NCBI GenBank assembly: GCA_021904315.1
Contig: CM038918.1
Coordinates: 20,149,303 to 20,213,302, forward strand
Source of the DNA: Sphagnum magellanicum
Lineage: Eukaryota > Streptophyta > Sphagnopsida > Sphagnales > Sphagnaceae
DNA: 64,000 bases
Direction of reading: 5' to 3'
Shown one piece after another: positions 1 to 12,176 of the stretch. The notes beneath the pieces are model-generated. The model saw only the letters and a list, made by a program, of their open reading frames with translations. It was not told where the DNA came from and did not search any database. How positions within the stretch are numbered: the first letter of the stretch is position 1; every line of letters starts with the position of its first letter. A program made the position numbers and the translations under genes.

Positions 1-1644
1 TAGTGTCATGAACTAACCCTTAAAACACTTTGTTTTACTCCAAATTATGTGTGTTCATGTTTTCAAATTTGTTATACCAATATATAATAATATAATTATG
101 AAACTACCCCTATGGAAAGATGCTCTTTTTTGAATTTATAAAATATGTTAGTAAAAATGTTCCATATATTGGTTGTTGGGTAAAACTTATAATTTAATTA
201 GTTTTATAATAGGATTATGCCCTATATTATTAATGTAAGGTATGCATCTTAATCCCCATTATTGGAACCGGGTCAATACTACCCCTTGGTTATATCATTA
301 AAAAAAACTAGAATAAGACTTGGGGTTTGATTCCAAAACTAATTGAAAATTAGAACTGAATTGATTTTTTCAAAAAATTGTTGGTTCTAGTTCCATTTCA
401 GGCCTTTAGCAATTTAATTTTCTTTTTAATGTTTCTATTTTAATCCACAATGTTTTTTTCTTTGACTTTTTTTTTTTGTTTTTCAATCACATTACTTTCT
501 CATCTTTGTTCAAGCACATTATTCAAGTTTTCATTGTTTTCAAAAAGATTAAATTTTTTTTTTATCAAGGTCTTGTGTAATTTTCTTGAGCTCCTTGCAT
601 CAAGCAAGGCATTGGGTTGTAAGTAGGTAAGTTGTGTATTAAATGCGTTCATGGTTTTCTTGCTTGCTACTTTACTAATTTTCTTTTTGTTATTATTGTG
701 GGGGTCATTGTGGTGAATCTAGTGGTGGTCATGGTGATGGCAATCTTCGTTTGGTGAAAGTTTTCTTCCTTCTCACCACCTTGTTTATCATCTTTCTACT
801 CATCACCTTATTCATCATCTTCTTGTTCATCAACTTGCTCCATTTTTGCAAGTCCAAAAACTGGAGTTTTTTTTGTTTCTTTTCAAGGGGTCCAGTTTTT
901 GGTCTTCATGTGAACTCACAAGACCAGAAACAAGACTAGAAGAAAATCCATCTTTTGGACTTGGAAAAATGAATTTTTGTTTTGTTTCGGAAGGAGTTCA
1001 TTTTTTGGTCTTAAAATATATATTTTTTGAATTTGAAAAAAAATAATTTATTATTATTATCATGGTTTCAAGGAGTCCATTTTTCAGTCTTGCAAGACCA
1101 AAAAATGGACCTTTTTTTTGGTATGTTGCTATAGTCATTGTCCTTTTGCTTGTTACTTTGTTCATTATTTTTTACGAACAAGGCAAGATGATGAACAAGG
1201 TGATGAGTGGAAAAATAATGAGCTTGTTTTTTTTTTTTTTTTTTCATCACCTTATTCATTATTTTATTATTTTTTAAGGTTCAAGGACATGGAAGATTTT
1301 GTGGTTGCTTTAAATGCGGCAATATTTCCTTCACATTCCCTATTGGAGATGGATTTTGTGGTTTTCCTTTTGTTGAAAGTGTTACTACAACAACAACACC
1401 TACATTAATAATTTATGCAGAGAATTCTTCAACCATGGATGCTACAATTCAATGGGACTTGTTGATAAAAAATTGAGAGTTTTGGAAACCTAAATGTTGC
1501 ACGACCACAACTTGGGCAATAATTGCACCTTGTTCATCATGGTTTTCCTTGAGGGTAAGTTCTTGAGTTCAACCCAATTTGAATGACATAAATGTGTTCT
1601 TTGTTACCCAATTGCATTGATCATAGGAGTTAAAATGGGCATTG
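1..1644. other. AT-rich intergenic DNA, no gene seen
   Basis: This is low-complexity, T-rich plant intergenic sequence lying just left of the segmental duplication. Short imperfect repeats of a TCATCACCTTATTCATCATC type recur around 770-840 and 1,180-1,280. Near 1,190-1,270 they also occur in opposite orientation (ACAAGGTGATGA against TCATCACCTTATT), so the stretch could fold back. Open frames here consist of translated poly-T and these repeats, and none resembles a known protein. Confidence 0.6.
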
Positions 1645-2294
1645 TAGGAGAGGGATTCTTCTTATGCCCAGTAGATAAGAGTTGGAGGGATCTTACACCT
1701 AAAAGTAGGCATAAGATCTTTCCATTGTTACTGGGTATGCTTAAGATTCCTCTTATATGGATATAAGAAGTGTTATGCAATTTTTTGATTTTGTTAATCA
1801 CCTCCTGGAGTTACAAGTTTGAAAAAAAAAAGAAAATCAATAAACCTCTACTTCCAGTTTATTTTGAATTTTGTTAGAATCATACAACCACTAGCTTTGG
1901 TTTTTTGAGTATTTTCAGAATCAAAATAACAATTCCAGGTTTTGAAAAATTTCAAAGAAGTGACAGATTTTATGAAAGAACTGGCTAAGAATTGATGGGT
2001 AGGTTCTTTGATCCAGTAAAACGAAGAAAAAGGAACCCAGCTAACGGTCAGAACCAATTCTATGATCTTTAGAGAACTGCCAGTCAATGGTCAAAACAGT
2101 GCTTTGATTTTTGAGAACCATTGGTCCAGGTATAAATATACTTTACCCTTACCCGCTGGTTCTGGAAATAGATCTACTCCCAACATTCGATAGGTATATG
2201 GTGCGTTCCAAATTCAGGAAATCTCTGAGATTGCTTTACAACGCAAGACAAATAGTAGCCAAAAGTGGGCAGATAACAAGTTTACCTCTGAGAC

Positions 2295-2461
2295 CACTTG
2301 GCCCAAAACTCTATGGCTAGTTTGTTTTCTATTTAAATGTTTACTTTCAAAGTTCAACAGCAGTGTTAGCCAATCTTCCTAGCATGCTAACACTGCTGTT
2401 GAACTTGAAAATAAACATTTAAATGGAAAACAAACTAGGCATAGAAATTTGAGCCAAGTAA
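2295..2461. repeat. Long near-perfect foldback (hairpin), copy 1
   Basis: Two arms of about 75 bp are separated by a 15-base loop (2,371-2,385). The inner 19 bp pair perfectly (GTTCAACAGCAGTGTTAGC against GCTAACACTGCTGTTGAAC). Outer parts pair with a few mismatches, for example CTATGGCTAGTTTG against CAAACTAGGCATAG. The sequence lies about 2.8 kb beyond the 3' end of the minus-strand GTPase gene and is kept in copy 2. It could be a MITE-like foldback element or a young hairpin-RNA or microRNA-type precursor. No expression evidence can be read from sequence. Confidence 0.8.
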
Positions 2462-2530
2462 CCTGCCCTCTCATGAAAGTACCACATATAGTTAGGTGAT
2501 ACCTTCCTGAGACAGAATTAGTCTCTCCAA

Positions 2531-4560
2531 TCTTATATATAAATTCACTAAGTCCGTGGGTGATTGGGCGTTCTGCTTGCGTTTTCTACGGCAGAACCGG
2601 CCCGGCCTATAACTGACCACCGGCTAGCATTTTCTATGCCACAACCGGCCCGGACGGACGGACGGACGGACGAACGGGTTTTCTTCAGGAAAGAGGATAG
2701 GTCGGACCCTCTCCTTCCTCTGGTTTTTTGCTTTGCGCTTGGGTACCAAACAGAAGCTTGGGTTTGTTCTGGTTGTTTGCTTTGCGCTTGGGTACCAAAC
2801 AGAACATTGGGTTTGTTTTGGTTTTTTGCTTTGCGCTTGGGTACCAAACAGAACATTGGGTTTGTTGTGGAAGAGGCGAGGGGGAGAAGGCGACGAGGGC
2901 AGAAAAAGAAGAGAAGTTAGTTAGGTTATTTTCTTCTCTAGAGCTCCTTAGAAAGGGAGAGAAAAGAGACAGTAAAGAGGGCTTTCAAAGCTTAGAAGCC
3001 CTCCCGCTTTCGTGGTTGGGTGGTGTTTTCGTGCCCTTCCGCACCCTTTTTGTTTTTCTTTTCTTTGTTGTACTCGGGTATTTGTTTGTAAAGAAATACA
3101 ACGACCGGTGGGCCCGGACACTCGGACGGACGGACGTAATTTTTATTTCTTTATTTAATTGTAGTGCTATGAGCAATTTTCACTCGCATTAGTAACAGCT
3201 GCTCCTTGTGAGAGTTTTTTTTGACTCTTTCGAAAGGCTCTTTTGCTTCTAGCTCTTCAACTACAAAGGTGTTCGGTCCTCCTCTGTCACCTTTCTGAAC
3301 AGAGGTACACTGCAAAGCAGAAAATCTTTGACTCTTTGATTTTGAAGCTTTGTTTGGTTTGTACTCGGTGCCCTGATTAGACTTCACACCTTGGACCTGA
3401 CAGACTAATAAACCTAAAAGCTTGTGGAATTAACTTGAGTTGTCTGATTACTGTGAACTCGATGTTTGGAGTCATGGTGCTGTAATCACATGGTAACAGG
3501 AATGGGGTCTTGTAAGCTCATCTCAATCTGAAAGATATTCAAAAGCTTCACCAGACTAATAGCCTCATGGAATGCCTTCAAAAAGAAGTCTTGCCCTCTC
3601 CATCAGAAAGACCTGCATTACGTTGATCCTTGAATCCATTTGAAAAACTGAATTTTTATTTTGAAGCAAAAACCTTAACTTGCAGTAGAGATGAGTTGTT
3701 GCTGTATTTGAACCTGGAGTAGTCAAACCAGAAGTGTTTAACACATGCTGTTGATAATTGAGAAAGCAACTTTCTTTCTCATGCAACCCAAGCTTAACAC
3801 ATATTTACTGATAATTGAAATATTGAGAAGGTAGGTAAGGTGGGTAGTGAGAAAGTAAGAAATGAGAAAGTAGGTACAAGAGCCTGGGAGGTAGGAAAAC
3901 AAGCACATAGGTAGGTAAGTTGTGGTTTTGGAAAGGTAAGGGGTGGTTTTTGAGAGAAATAGTGAGAAGGTAGGTAAGGTGGGTAGTGAGAAAGCAGGAA
4001 ATGAGAAAGTAGGTATAAGAGCCTGGGAGGTAGGAAAAGAAGCACATAGGTAGGTAGGAAATTCGATAGGTAGGTGGGTCGGTAGATAGGTAGGTAGGTT
4101 CTCGTTTTGGGAGACAGCGGGAAAACATATAGTAAAGGGCGTCGGGATGAGAAATGAAGCCTCCCCTGAATTCGTGCGTCTCGTCATCCGTGCCGTGCCC
4201 CATGATGTAATTAATGTGAATCACACTATGACATTCCTAAGAACACCCTAGCTATTCACCTCTTTTATTAATTAGGTGAGGTGCCTCCCAATTTTGTTGT
4301 TTTTTTTTTCACAAAAGTTCCAAAACAATTGCAGGTCCGGAAACCCAGGTCCTGAGAGTGAAACCCAGTGCCCGTTTATCGAGGTCTTGAATCCCAGGTT
4401 CTCAGAGTGAAACCCAGTGTCTGTTTATCGAGGTCCTGAAACTCAGGTGCTCATAGCCAAATACCGAGGTCCTCAAACCCAATGTCCTGAGAGCCAAATG
4501 CAGCAACGCGGGCTTGCAGGCACGGGCGGATTGTGTCCGACCGACACGGGTACCCACTAG
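2531..4560 (+). mobile_element. Non-autonomous Helitron, full length (2,030 bp)
   Basis: The element begins TCTTATATATAAATTCAC and ends GGGTACCCACTAG, preceded by a short hairpin (GTGTC-CGACC-GACAC, 4,533-4,547). Helitrons characteristically begin with TC, end CTRR, carry a 3' hairpin and insert between A and T without duplicating the target. Here the flanks are ...CTCCAA and TTAAACC..., and copy 2 reads CTCCAATTAAACC uninterrupted near 29,366. No Rep/helicase is encoded, so it is non-autonomous. Inside are about three 49-bp repeats containing GGGTACCAAACAGAA (2,730-2,870), CGGA runs, TAGG-rich stretches (3,830-4,110) and about four imperfect ~55-bp repeats around CGAGGTCCTGAAACCCAGG (4,330-4,500). 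Near-identity to the element at 14,178-16,256 suggests recent activity. Confidence 0.92.
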
Positions 4561-5293
4561 TTAAACCCTAAACTCTTAACAATTAGAGATAAAATATAAC
4601 CTACAGGCTTCACTAAAGAAGGTGAAGGTACTAGGTGTTGGTTCATCCTAGGGCCTAGAGCCCAAGCAGAAGGAGTTTTGGGTTCTCTGGAGTGGTGCGG
4701 GGAGGGACTATGTCAGGATTCAGCACACCTTTTGCCCACTTTGTTGGATCATTAACCACACAAGAGAAGCAATGATGATGATGTTACACGTAACGTGCAA
4801 ACGCATGCCCACCAACCTCTCCCCATTACTTTATTTGTTGCCATATAAAATTACACAACTACTTGCAACCATACCCACTCCAAAATCTCACCCCTAACTC
4901 CACTCATACATTCACCAGCTAAATTGTCTTTAAAAAAAAAAAAAACAAAACCCTCTATTTATGTAATGTACATTTTCCCTACCCATATACCCATATATAT
5001 AGTATGGATTACATGTGCATTTGCTGACATCGTCACTTCCTCCTGCACTCTTTCATGTAATACTAGAAGATTTAACTTATATTAACTATTGACATTTTAG
5101 AGATCTGTAGCCAACTTGGAACGTACTACTATCATTCTATGATTCTGGCAACTATTGAAAACGGGACTTTAGTTTTATTTGTATCTACACCTTACATTTA
5201 TCATTTCTCTTCTGATTGCTTTTATACGCTAGTAGCATATGATTCAATAACCGGACTTTTCTGCAACAACTCTGTTGCACAAAAGGAATCATA
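4561..5293. other. 3' flank of the GTPase gene, copy 1
   Basis: This non-coding sequence is almost identical to 29,367-30,112 in copy 2. It should contain the 3' UTR and polyadenylation region of the minus-strand VLIG exon, although I cannot fix a poly(A) site. No other gene is visible. Confidence 0.55.
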
Positions 5294-8200
5294 TTAGTTT
5301 GTGGCTTCACTACTGTTCAATGCAATGTTGTTCTCAAGCTCATGACGTAGCTCGTTCAGATTATGATTTTTGTACTCAATAGGGATGTCAGGGCAGATCT
5401 TGGTCTCCGAATATTTTTGAACAAGATCCTCTTGATAATGAGCAAAGATGTATTCTCTCAACTTAACTGGTTCAGGTGAAGAAAATTCATTGGGAAGGAC
5501 CCATTCAGGAAAATGTTTTTCAAAATCTTTGTATGGCACATAAGAGTCTATCCCAAAGCGTGGGGCATTGAATCTGTGATCTCTAGGAAGTGCAACACAT
5601 TCGGTGCATGATTCAGGAACCAAGGACTTGGTATCAGTATTGTGATAACCAGCAAGACCTTTGGGTTGGTGGACTGTATCGTGCTTTCCGGAATGTCCTG
5701 AGGAATGAATACATGTGACAGTACATAAAGGACACATGTGTTCACATCGAGGTCGTGCACTTTCTGATTTGCAAATTATCATTCTCGATTTCACCTTTTT
5801 TACCAGCTCGGAAATTGATGATGTGAGATTAGGTTGGAAGTTATTGATTTCTTCACCAACCTTTTGCCCAACTGCGCTAAAATCAATGACATCTTCAACT
5901 TGAGAATATACATCCACAAGAGAGATGTTTTTAGCAAGTTCTGGAGATGTCTTGCAAAGCAATTCTTTCAAAGTGTCATGAAAGAGAATAGATTTTTGCA
6001 GAGCGTTTTGAACTCGTGCTGCAGAAGCTGAAAGCTCAACGGCACGTTTGATTTCTTCCACAAACCAAGACCAAAGCTGATTTTGTTCCAAGGTCTTGTT
6101 GAGTGCCTCCTGGATTTGTATGCCTACAACCCTTTCATGATGCAAAGTCCCATTTGCAACACATGTGAGAAGTTCATCTATGTTTCCCTCCTCGATGAGG
6201 TTGACAAGGTAGAGGTCAAGATGTGCCTTCATTACCCTCCAATTGGTTACCCATGCCTCACCTTGCAACTGGTCACAAACTCTCTTTGTTAGTAGAATCT
6301 TGAAAGACTCCAAGAGATTGTTGTTTAGAAGGTTTACAACTTCATCAGACAACACCTTTGTTCCTCCAACACGATTTGCACAATTTTGGAAAAATTGCCA
6401 AAGTCGGGCATGTTCTGTCTCCAACCTTTTTGCCACATTGTGATGCTTATCCCATTCAAGTTGAATGGCTTGCAACCTCTGGGTGAGTAAATCCTTTGCA
6501 AGATTATGCCAAGTCAGTTTCACGAATTCATCTTTGCCCGCGGTCAACCTCTCAGTGAGCTGTTTCACCTCCAAAACTAGGTGAACTGCGTATTGCTTGG
6601 TGCCTTCCAAACAAATTTCCACCTTGGTGGTCAACGCATTGCGAATATGTTCTTCCTCTTTGATAGTCAGCTCCGACATAGTCAGCTCTTGGAGCATTCG
6701 CCGCACATCGCATCGTATTGGGATTTCTGAATTGGCTTCACTTTCAATGAAAATAAGCCAACGACCAACCACCGGGTATTTTTGATATTGTTGTAACACT
6801 CTCTCATGTATTGTAGGTTCCTCAGCTGGATACTTCTCTTTAGCTTCTCGCAAAATGCGCTTGAAAATATTGTTCTCAAAATGGTCCTTCATTTTGGTTT
6901 CTCGATCCTTTGCAGTGAGATCCTCAGAATAGCGCTTAGCATCCAATTCAATCTCCACTCGGATCTTGTTGTTATAGTCTTTAACAACACTGTGAAACTT
7001 GACGACACCGTCAACACAGTCTTCAAGTCCCTTCATCCATTGTCTTTTTTGGTGAGAGCAAAAATCACCCCAGTGGCTAGTCTCCTCAACCTTCCATTTT
7101 TGGCATTGTTTCTGTTGTAGAATCTTGTCTACTTCTCTTGTCTCCTCCTTGATAGTGTCTTCCACCTTGGATTTTAATGTTTGCATCAAGCCTATGGCAG
7201 ACATTTCAAGGTTGCTTCTGATGCCACCTTGAAGTCTACCTTCCAATATCTCCAACTCCTCCAACCACTTATGTCCAACTATTTGTCGGCAACGCGCCAA
7301 TTTTGTTTGAAGCTCATGATAATGTGCGTACTCAATACGATGCAAAAACGCAAATTCAAAATTCCCATCAGCGATACATTCCCAAACCATGCAGAGGTAC
7401 TTTGTCCATGCCTTTAATCCATGACTTTCCCAACCTCCATGCAAAACACGATTGTTGATGTACTTTCGCAGCTTGACCACCTTGTTGCCGTATTCGTCAT
7501 CAGGAACATCAAATGGTGGTACGTTGCTTTTCTTCAAGTTACCAAAGAATTTCACATCACTCTTCTCCTCATCCGAATCAATCCTGAACTTTTGAAGCGC
7601 ATCCAAGGTTGAAGGAGTTCGTCGTGCTTGAGAGCCTCCCTCTTCCACTTCATTAATCCGCAGATTTGCAATTTCATGAGAAGCTTGACGCAAGTCTTCT
7701 TGGAGCTTCCGTTGGTTCATCAACAACTTCTTGGTATCATTTGTGTCAACACTTCTGTACACAAAGAACAGTTTTGCCTGCATCTGACCTCCAATCTCTT
7801 CAGCCATAGCAGATCCTTTGAATGCTAATAATACTTCTTTCAAGCCCATGTCTTCTTCATTTGCAACCGTTACTGTGCAAGCATCCACTGGAAGAACGGT
7901 AAATATTGCCAAACGGTTGTCGTGTAACTCTGCACCCTTGAGGCCAAAATATTCAGGGGCCCTTATCCCCTCTGTATCTAGTAGGAGCACGTAGTCATAG
8001 TCTGACCATTCGGACTTAACAACCTGAAGATAGACCCCACGTGTACATTGGCCTGCACTAGTCTTGAGTTGGGTGCCAAACATGAGATTCAACAAAGTGG
8101 ATTTGCCGCTGCTTTGTGCTCCTATGATGCTCAGCACAAGTAGCTTCGGATCATGCTCTCGTACAGCATGCAAGCATTTGTTTAGCTCGAGCAAGACTGT

Positions 8201-9914
8201 CTCCACCCACAGTTTGTGAAACATGGCTACCTCTCCATCTAGGATCTCTAATGGAAAGCCATCTACCAAGTGTTGAGCTGCTAGCATTGGGAGGTCCCCA
8301 TTCGTGGAAGGATCTGTAGCAAACATGTGGCTCAATTCACGCCATAGGTGCTCCAACCCTAGCATCTGATCCATTTGCTCTCCTTCAGCACAATAGTACA
8401 TTTGCTTCAACTCCAAGTTTTCTGGCTGTTGCTGAAATGCGTCAAAGGCATCATCTACCTTCTTCGCAGCTTTTTCAAGCGTGGGCCGCAGCTTCTTATT
8501 CATTGAGAGTTGGAATTGCACAATCCCAATCTTCCGTTTCAGACAATGCTTCTCCTTGAGCAATTGTATGAAGTCCGCAAGAATTGGCAGTCTCATGACA
8601 TTATCTGCAACACTTGCACGGTACTCCTTCTCTTGTTGAATTTGGTTCTGCCTCTGCTTCAAGCCTGCCCGCTCTCCTTTCAGATTCAAAAAAATTCTTT
8701 GCTTCCCTGGCAAAGCTTTTTTGCAGCAGAAAATCATCCTTAACTCTCGCAAGGTCAGTTCCATCAAGATGCGTAACATTGGATGTGGTCACCTTCGGAT
8801 TCAAGAGCTGAATTTGATGTGGGAGGCATTCTCTCAAACTTGTTGCCCCACCCTTGCTGCCTTTGAACTTCTTCTTTGAGATTGCATTCATCAAGGATTT
8901 GACTATATCTCTAGTCAAATTCTTGAATGAACCGCATATCATGTATTCGCCGTTCTTGTTGCTACTCCTCCTCCCTGTTGAGTTGATATTCCAGTAGAGG
9001 ACATGCTGATGCTCTCCAACCCATGAGAGGACTCTTGGCTCTTGAGTTGGCTCTGTTTCCACGATGACAATATCCGCAACCTTCTCCAAAAACTCTCCCA
9101 GCTGGTCATGATCCCCCCAAACACAAAGCACCAGGCACGTCATGTAATTACGTGCTTCATCTCCTGGTGTCGCCAGAAAACCAACTCCAACCTCTACTAT
9201 GGGGCCGTCTCCAGTATCGCTTTTGCTATGCTTACTTGAACTGACAATTCATTACATCACTTGCCATGTCTGGGGTCTCACGACTAGATAGGACCTTTCT
9301 GTCTGAAACGAAGACTACACGAGGCAAGTTTCTATCCTCAGATATAGACAGTATTTCTTGGTTTGCTAATTTGACTGTCACAAAGTCAAGCACATCCCCA
9401 AGATACCTCCAGCCATGGCTCAGGTGATGAATGATTTGTTCAGTTTTGAAATGTGTATAGTAGGTATTGCTGTGTGAAAGGAGAAGTGGCACAGAACATC
9501 GTTGATCAAGTAGTAACTGGAATATTGCAATTTTTGCAGGCAAGTCAGAGTTGATCAACAGCTGCACCAAAATCTCAAATGAAGAGAAATAAGGAGGACC
9601 AACATTTGGAGTATCTTCATCCGTATTGCCTTCCCTGTCATTACCAGCGGCAACTACAACAGAGAAGTCAAAGTCATCAGGGGTGTCAGTCTCCTCGATG
9701 TGGGACCAAGTTAGTTTGGTGTTGTTGTACCCGGTTGGCTTGCTCAATCCTGCTGATGCAAATGGCTCCATTCCATGTCTCAGGCAATCTAGCATCCTCC
9801 TATGTGGATCCTCAAAATTCTGTAACTGTCGATCAACCATTACGTCACCATTGAATGTGTACTTGGGTAAATGTCGTGGTACTACAAATGTTTCACAGGG
9901 ATATCCGGAAGCAT
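5294..9914 (-). pseudogene. VLIG-type very large GTPase exon, copy 1, two frameshifts
   Basis: This is the paralogue of the intact exon at 30,113-34,695. The GTPase core is visible: a P-loop reading GAQSSGKST (about 8,090-8,130), the switch Thr in QCTRGVY, and DTEG in LLLDTEGIRAPEY (about 7,970-8,000). The C-terminal Cys/His-rich tail (CEHMCPLCTVTC...H) is present. Two deletions relative to copy 2 break the frame: 2 bp near 9,237, giving a stop immediately at 9,232-9,234, and 8 bp near 8,683. The pieces 9,232-9,914, 8,684-9,235 and 5,294-8,683 are each open. It also carries about 16 extra residues near 7,045-7,090 (WKVEETSHWGDFCSH) absent from copy 2 and lacks PMVM after GLKEVL. If spliced to the upstream kinase exon it would give the kinase plus about 227 residues. 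An assembly error is the main alternative. Confidence 0.85.
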
Positions 9915-10212
9915 CTGACACAAACACATTAGTGCACACCAATGAGAACTTGATCAAAGATCCTGTAACATGGAAGAGATCAGTTGACTACATATTTGTT
10001 CAAACCAAGTAATATGGAAGGTGCTGAGCGATAGAACAATCCAGGAATTTTTAAAGACAAAATATAGGCATGCAAATCTCACAAGTATGACTGAAAGGCT
10101 TTCAAAGTTTCTTGAATGTTCAGAGTAATGTTTAATTGTTCGGAATTTAAGTGAGAGTTTTAGCATTGCAAATCGTCCCAAACTTCTACCCTCTCTTGGC
10201 CGACTATCTTAC
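9915..10212 (-). other. Predicted intron joining kinase and GTPase exons, copy 1
   Basis: On the minus strand the kinase frame runs to TTG-AGA-G followed by the donor GTAAGATA. The acceptor TTTGTGTCAG precedes ATGCTTCCGGATATCC of the GTPase frame. Both boundaries are phase 1, so splicing restores G+AT (Asp) and an open junction L-R-D-A-S-G-Y. Without splicing the kinase frame stops shortly after the donor, at 10,160. The same arrangement occurs in copy 2 with a 292-bp intron. Confidence 0.7.
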
Positions 10213-11689
10213 CTCTCAATTTTGTTGCCACATCGCTTATCATGATAACGCCTTGAAAATACCGGAGCTCTGCGCATATCTCTGAGAATGATGGCCTCCT
10301 ATTGGCTTCAGCATCCCAACACCGCTCTATCAAGGACGATAAGAACACGGGCAGGGTAACCGGCAAAACCGGCCTCTCACCTGCCTTGACCTTGCGTCTC
10401 ACCTCAGTAGTGCTCTCTGTATCTTCAAATGGTAATTTTGCAGTGAGAATCTCAAAGCACGTAATCGCATAGCTATACACGTCTGCCTTGAACGGGTAGC
10501 GACATTCGTTTGGATCCGACTCTTCAAACAGTTCAGGGGCCATCCATCGAGTTGTCCCCCTGTTGGCCGTTTGGATGGAACATGTAGCGCTAGCCTGTTT
10601 TATCTTCGAAAGCCCAAAATCTGTTACTTTGACCTGCACATAACCTGCATTCTCCATACCCAAGATTTCTAGAGGATTGATGAGAATGTTCATAGACTTG
10701 AGGTCCCGATGTGCAACCCTTTTCTCGTGTAGACATTGCATACCTTCGGCTATTTGTAGCATAATGTCCAATGCTACAGGAAGCTCCAATGACTCCCCAC
10801 ACTGCTCAATGTGCTCAGTTAGGTTTTCCTGCATGAGCTCCATGACAAGTGAACTTTTCTTGGCAATACAGTGACCAAATACTTGCACAACGTTGGGGTG
10901 AGAAAGACCTGCCAAGATCTCCACTTCATGCTCCAAGCTACGATTGCACATAAAGTCTTTTCGTGCACAACGTTCATTCTTCCAACTTACCTCATACACC
11001 GTCCCATAACCCCCACTGCCGATTTTCTTTTTCCGAGTGAGCTCTTGTGGGTCTATGCTCAACAGGTCCAATGTCTTCATCTTCCGCTCATCGTTCAGAG
11101 GAGCACTGATCTCCAACTTCGAAGTGCTTGCTACGCTGTCTTGAACCACGGCTTGTGTATTGTTTGATAGCTTGGGCTGGACCATTGTTTCGGAGCTGTC
11201 GCGATGATCTAGAGCGTGATACCACAGCAATACATTGCGAATCTCTTCCACCTTGATTTTGCACTCAACAGCTCCAAAGCCTTCGATATTCTTAGTGACA
11301 TACTGGTCAAACTTAGTTGCCATAACAGCCAATCTACAATCCAAACAGATGGCTGTACACCAATCAAGCTTAAAAAGCACCTGAGCACAAGCTTCGTTGA
11401 TGTTTGTTAGCTCCATTGTAGCCTTGGGCGTGCAACAACTGTGTATGATGGCCTCCGCATCCTTGACTGTACGATACAATTGCTGAAGAGCGGCTTTACA
11501 CCGTTGTGTGAAGGTTGTGAGTTCCTCACAAGATAGAGACTCCAAGTCCTCTCCTATACGGCTCATTGTCTGTAGAAGCTTCTCCTTCAAGAACTTGCAC
11601 TGACCCTTGTTGAGTTGCACCAACTGAGTTTTCTCAGTTTCAGCAAGCACTTTCACAACGTCCCTTGAGAGCCGGAGGTAATCTTCCAT
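10213..11689 (-). CDS. MLKL-like helical-bundle Ser/Thr protein kinase exon, copy 1
   Basis: This large exon (1,477 nt) encodes about 492 residues from MEDYLRLSRD. The first ~150 residues are all-helical and resemble the DUF1221/four-helix region of plant MLKL-type kinases (pattern V-L-N-K-x-QC near the start, ELYR-like QQLYRTVKDAE). A low-complexity linker follows, then a kinase domain with the glycine loop IGSGGYGTVYEV, Lys in CARKDF, HRDLKSMNIL, DFGLSK and GTTRWMAPE. All residues needed for phosphotransfer are present, whereas canonical plant MLKLs are mostly described as pseudokinases. The 5' edge is an acceptor (TGCATGCAG|ATGGAAG) and the 3' edge a donor (GAG|GTAAGA), so this is probably an internal exon of a kinase-GTPase gene. 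A stand-alone reading runs 10,160-11,695 (511 aa). Confidence 0.88.
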
Positions 11690-11977
11690 CTGCATGCATA
11701 AGGTGTCAAAGACTCATCAATTATATCCGAGCTGGATTCACACTATTCACAACTTGAACCCATCCTTTGCAAGATTGGACATTATTTTTTGGGAATCTAG
11801 ACATATAGCACGATATCGAAGGATTGACAAACTATCCATATGGAGACCTGGATGCCATGTAAAGCTTAACAGCTTTGCAACAATTCATGGACTTTGACAT
11901 TCTAGGGGCTTCAACAACAACGGATCTCTACCAGGCCTCACGGAGCATATGGCTGGACTTTTGGTCTTTTGCAATAC

Positions 11978-12176
11978 CTGACAGGAGCTCTGATTGGAAT
12001 CGATGGTGGAGACAGAAAGTGGGGGTGGTAGGTGAAGCCAATTTCTCCTGCAAGCTGTAACCGCCTGCATCACTGCTGCCCTCACGATTTCTGCACAGAG
12101 CAATTTGTCCTCCCTGATATAAGTAGCATCTGAATTCCGAACTCTAGGCAGCTCGTCCTCACCTTCAGAACAAAAC
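11978..12176 (-). other. Predicted 5' exon of the kinase-GTPase gene, copy 1
   Basis: A frame reading CSEGEDELPRVRNSDATY...SSCQ ends at a donor TGTCAG|GTATTG, phase 0. This matches the phase-0 acceptor of the kinase exon, adding residues directly before MEDYL. The exon appears to start after TGACTGCAG. A further upstream exon ends at 12,640 with a strong donor, GGCCCAG|GTATGTAC. It holds stops in the compatible frame and is therefore probably 5' UTR. The first in-frame Met shared with copy 2 is MQAVTACRRN, about 30 residues before MEDYL. The start choice is uncertain and MEDYL itself remains possible. Confidence 0.5.

Noticed and set aside
3738..4224. Proline/tyrosine-rich frames reading YLPTYLP (also 14,513-15,039)
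   Set aside because: They come from TAGG/CCTA tetramer repeats inside the Helitrons in overlapping frames. No domain or conserved start is present.
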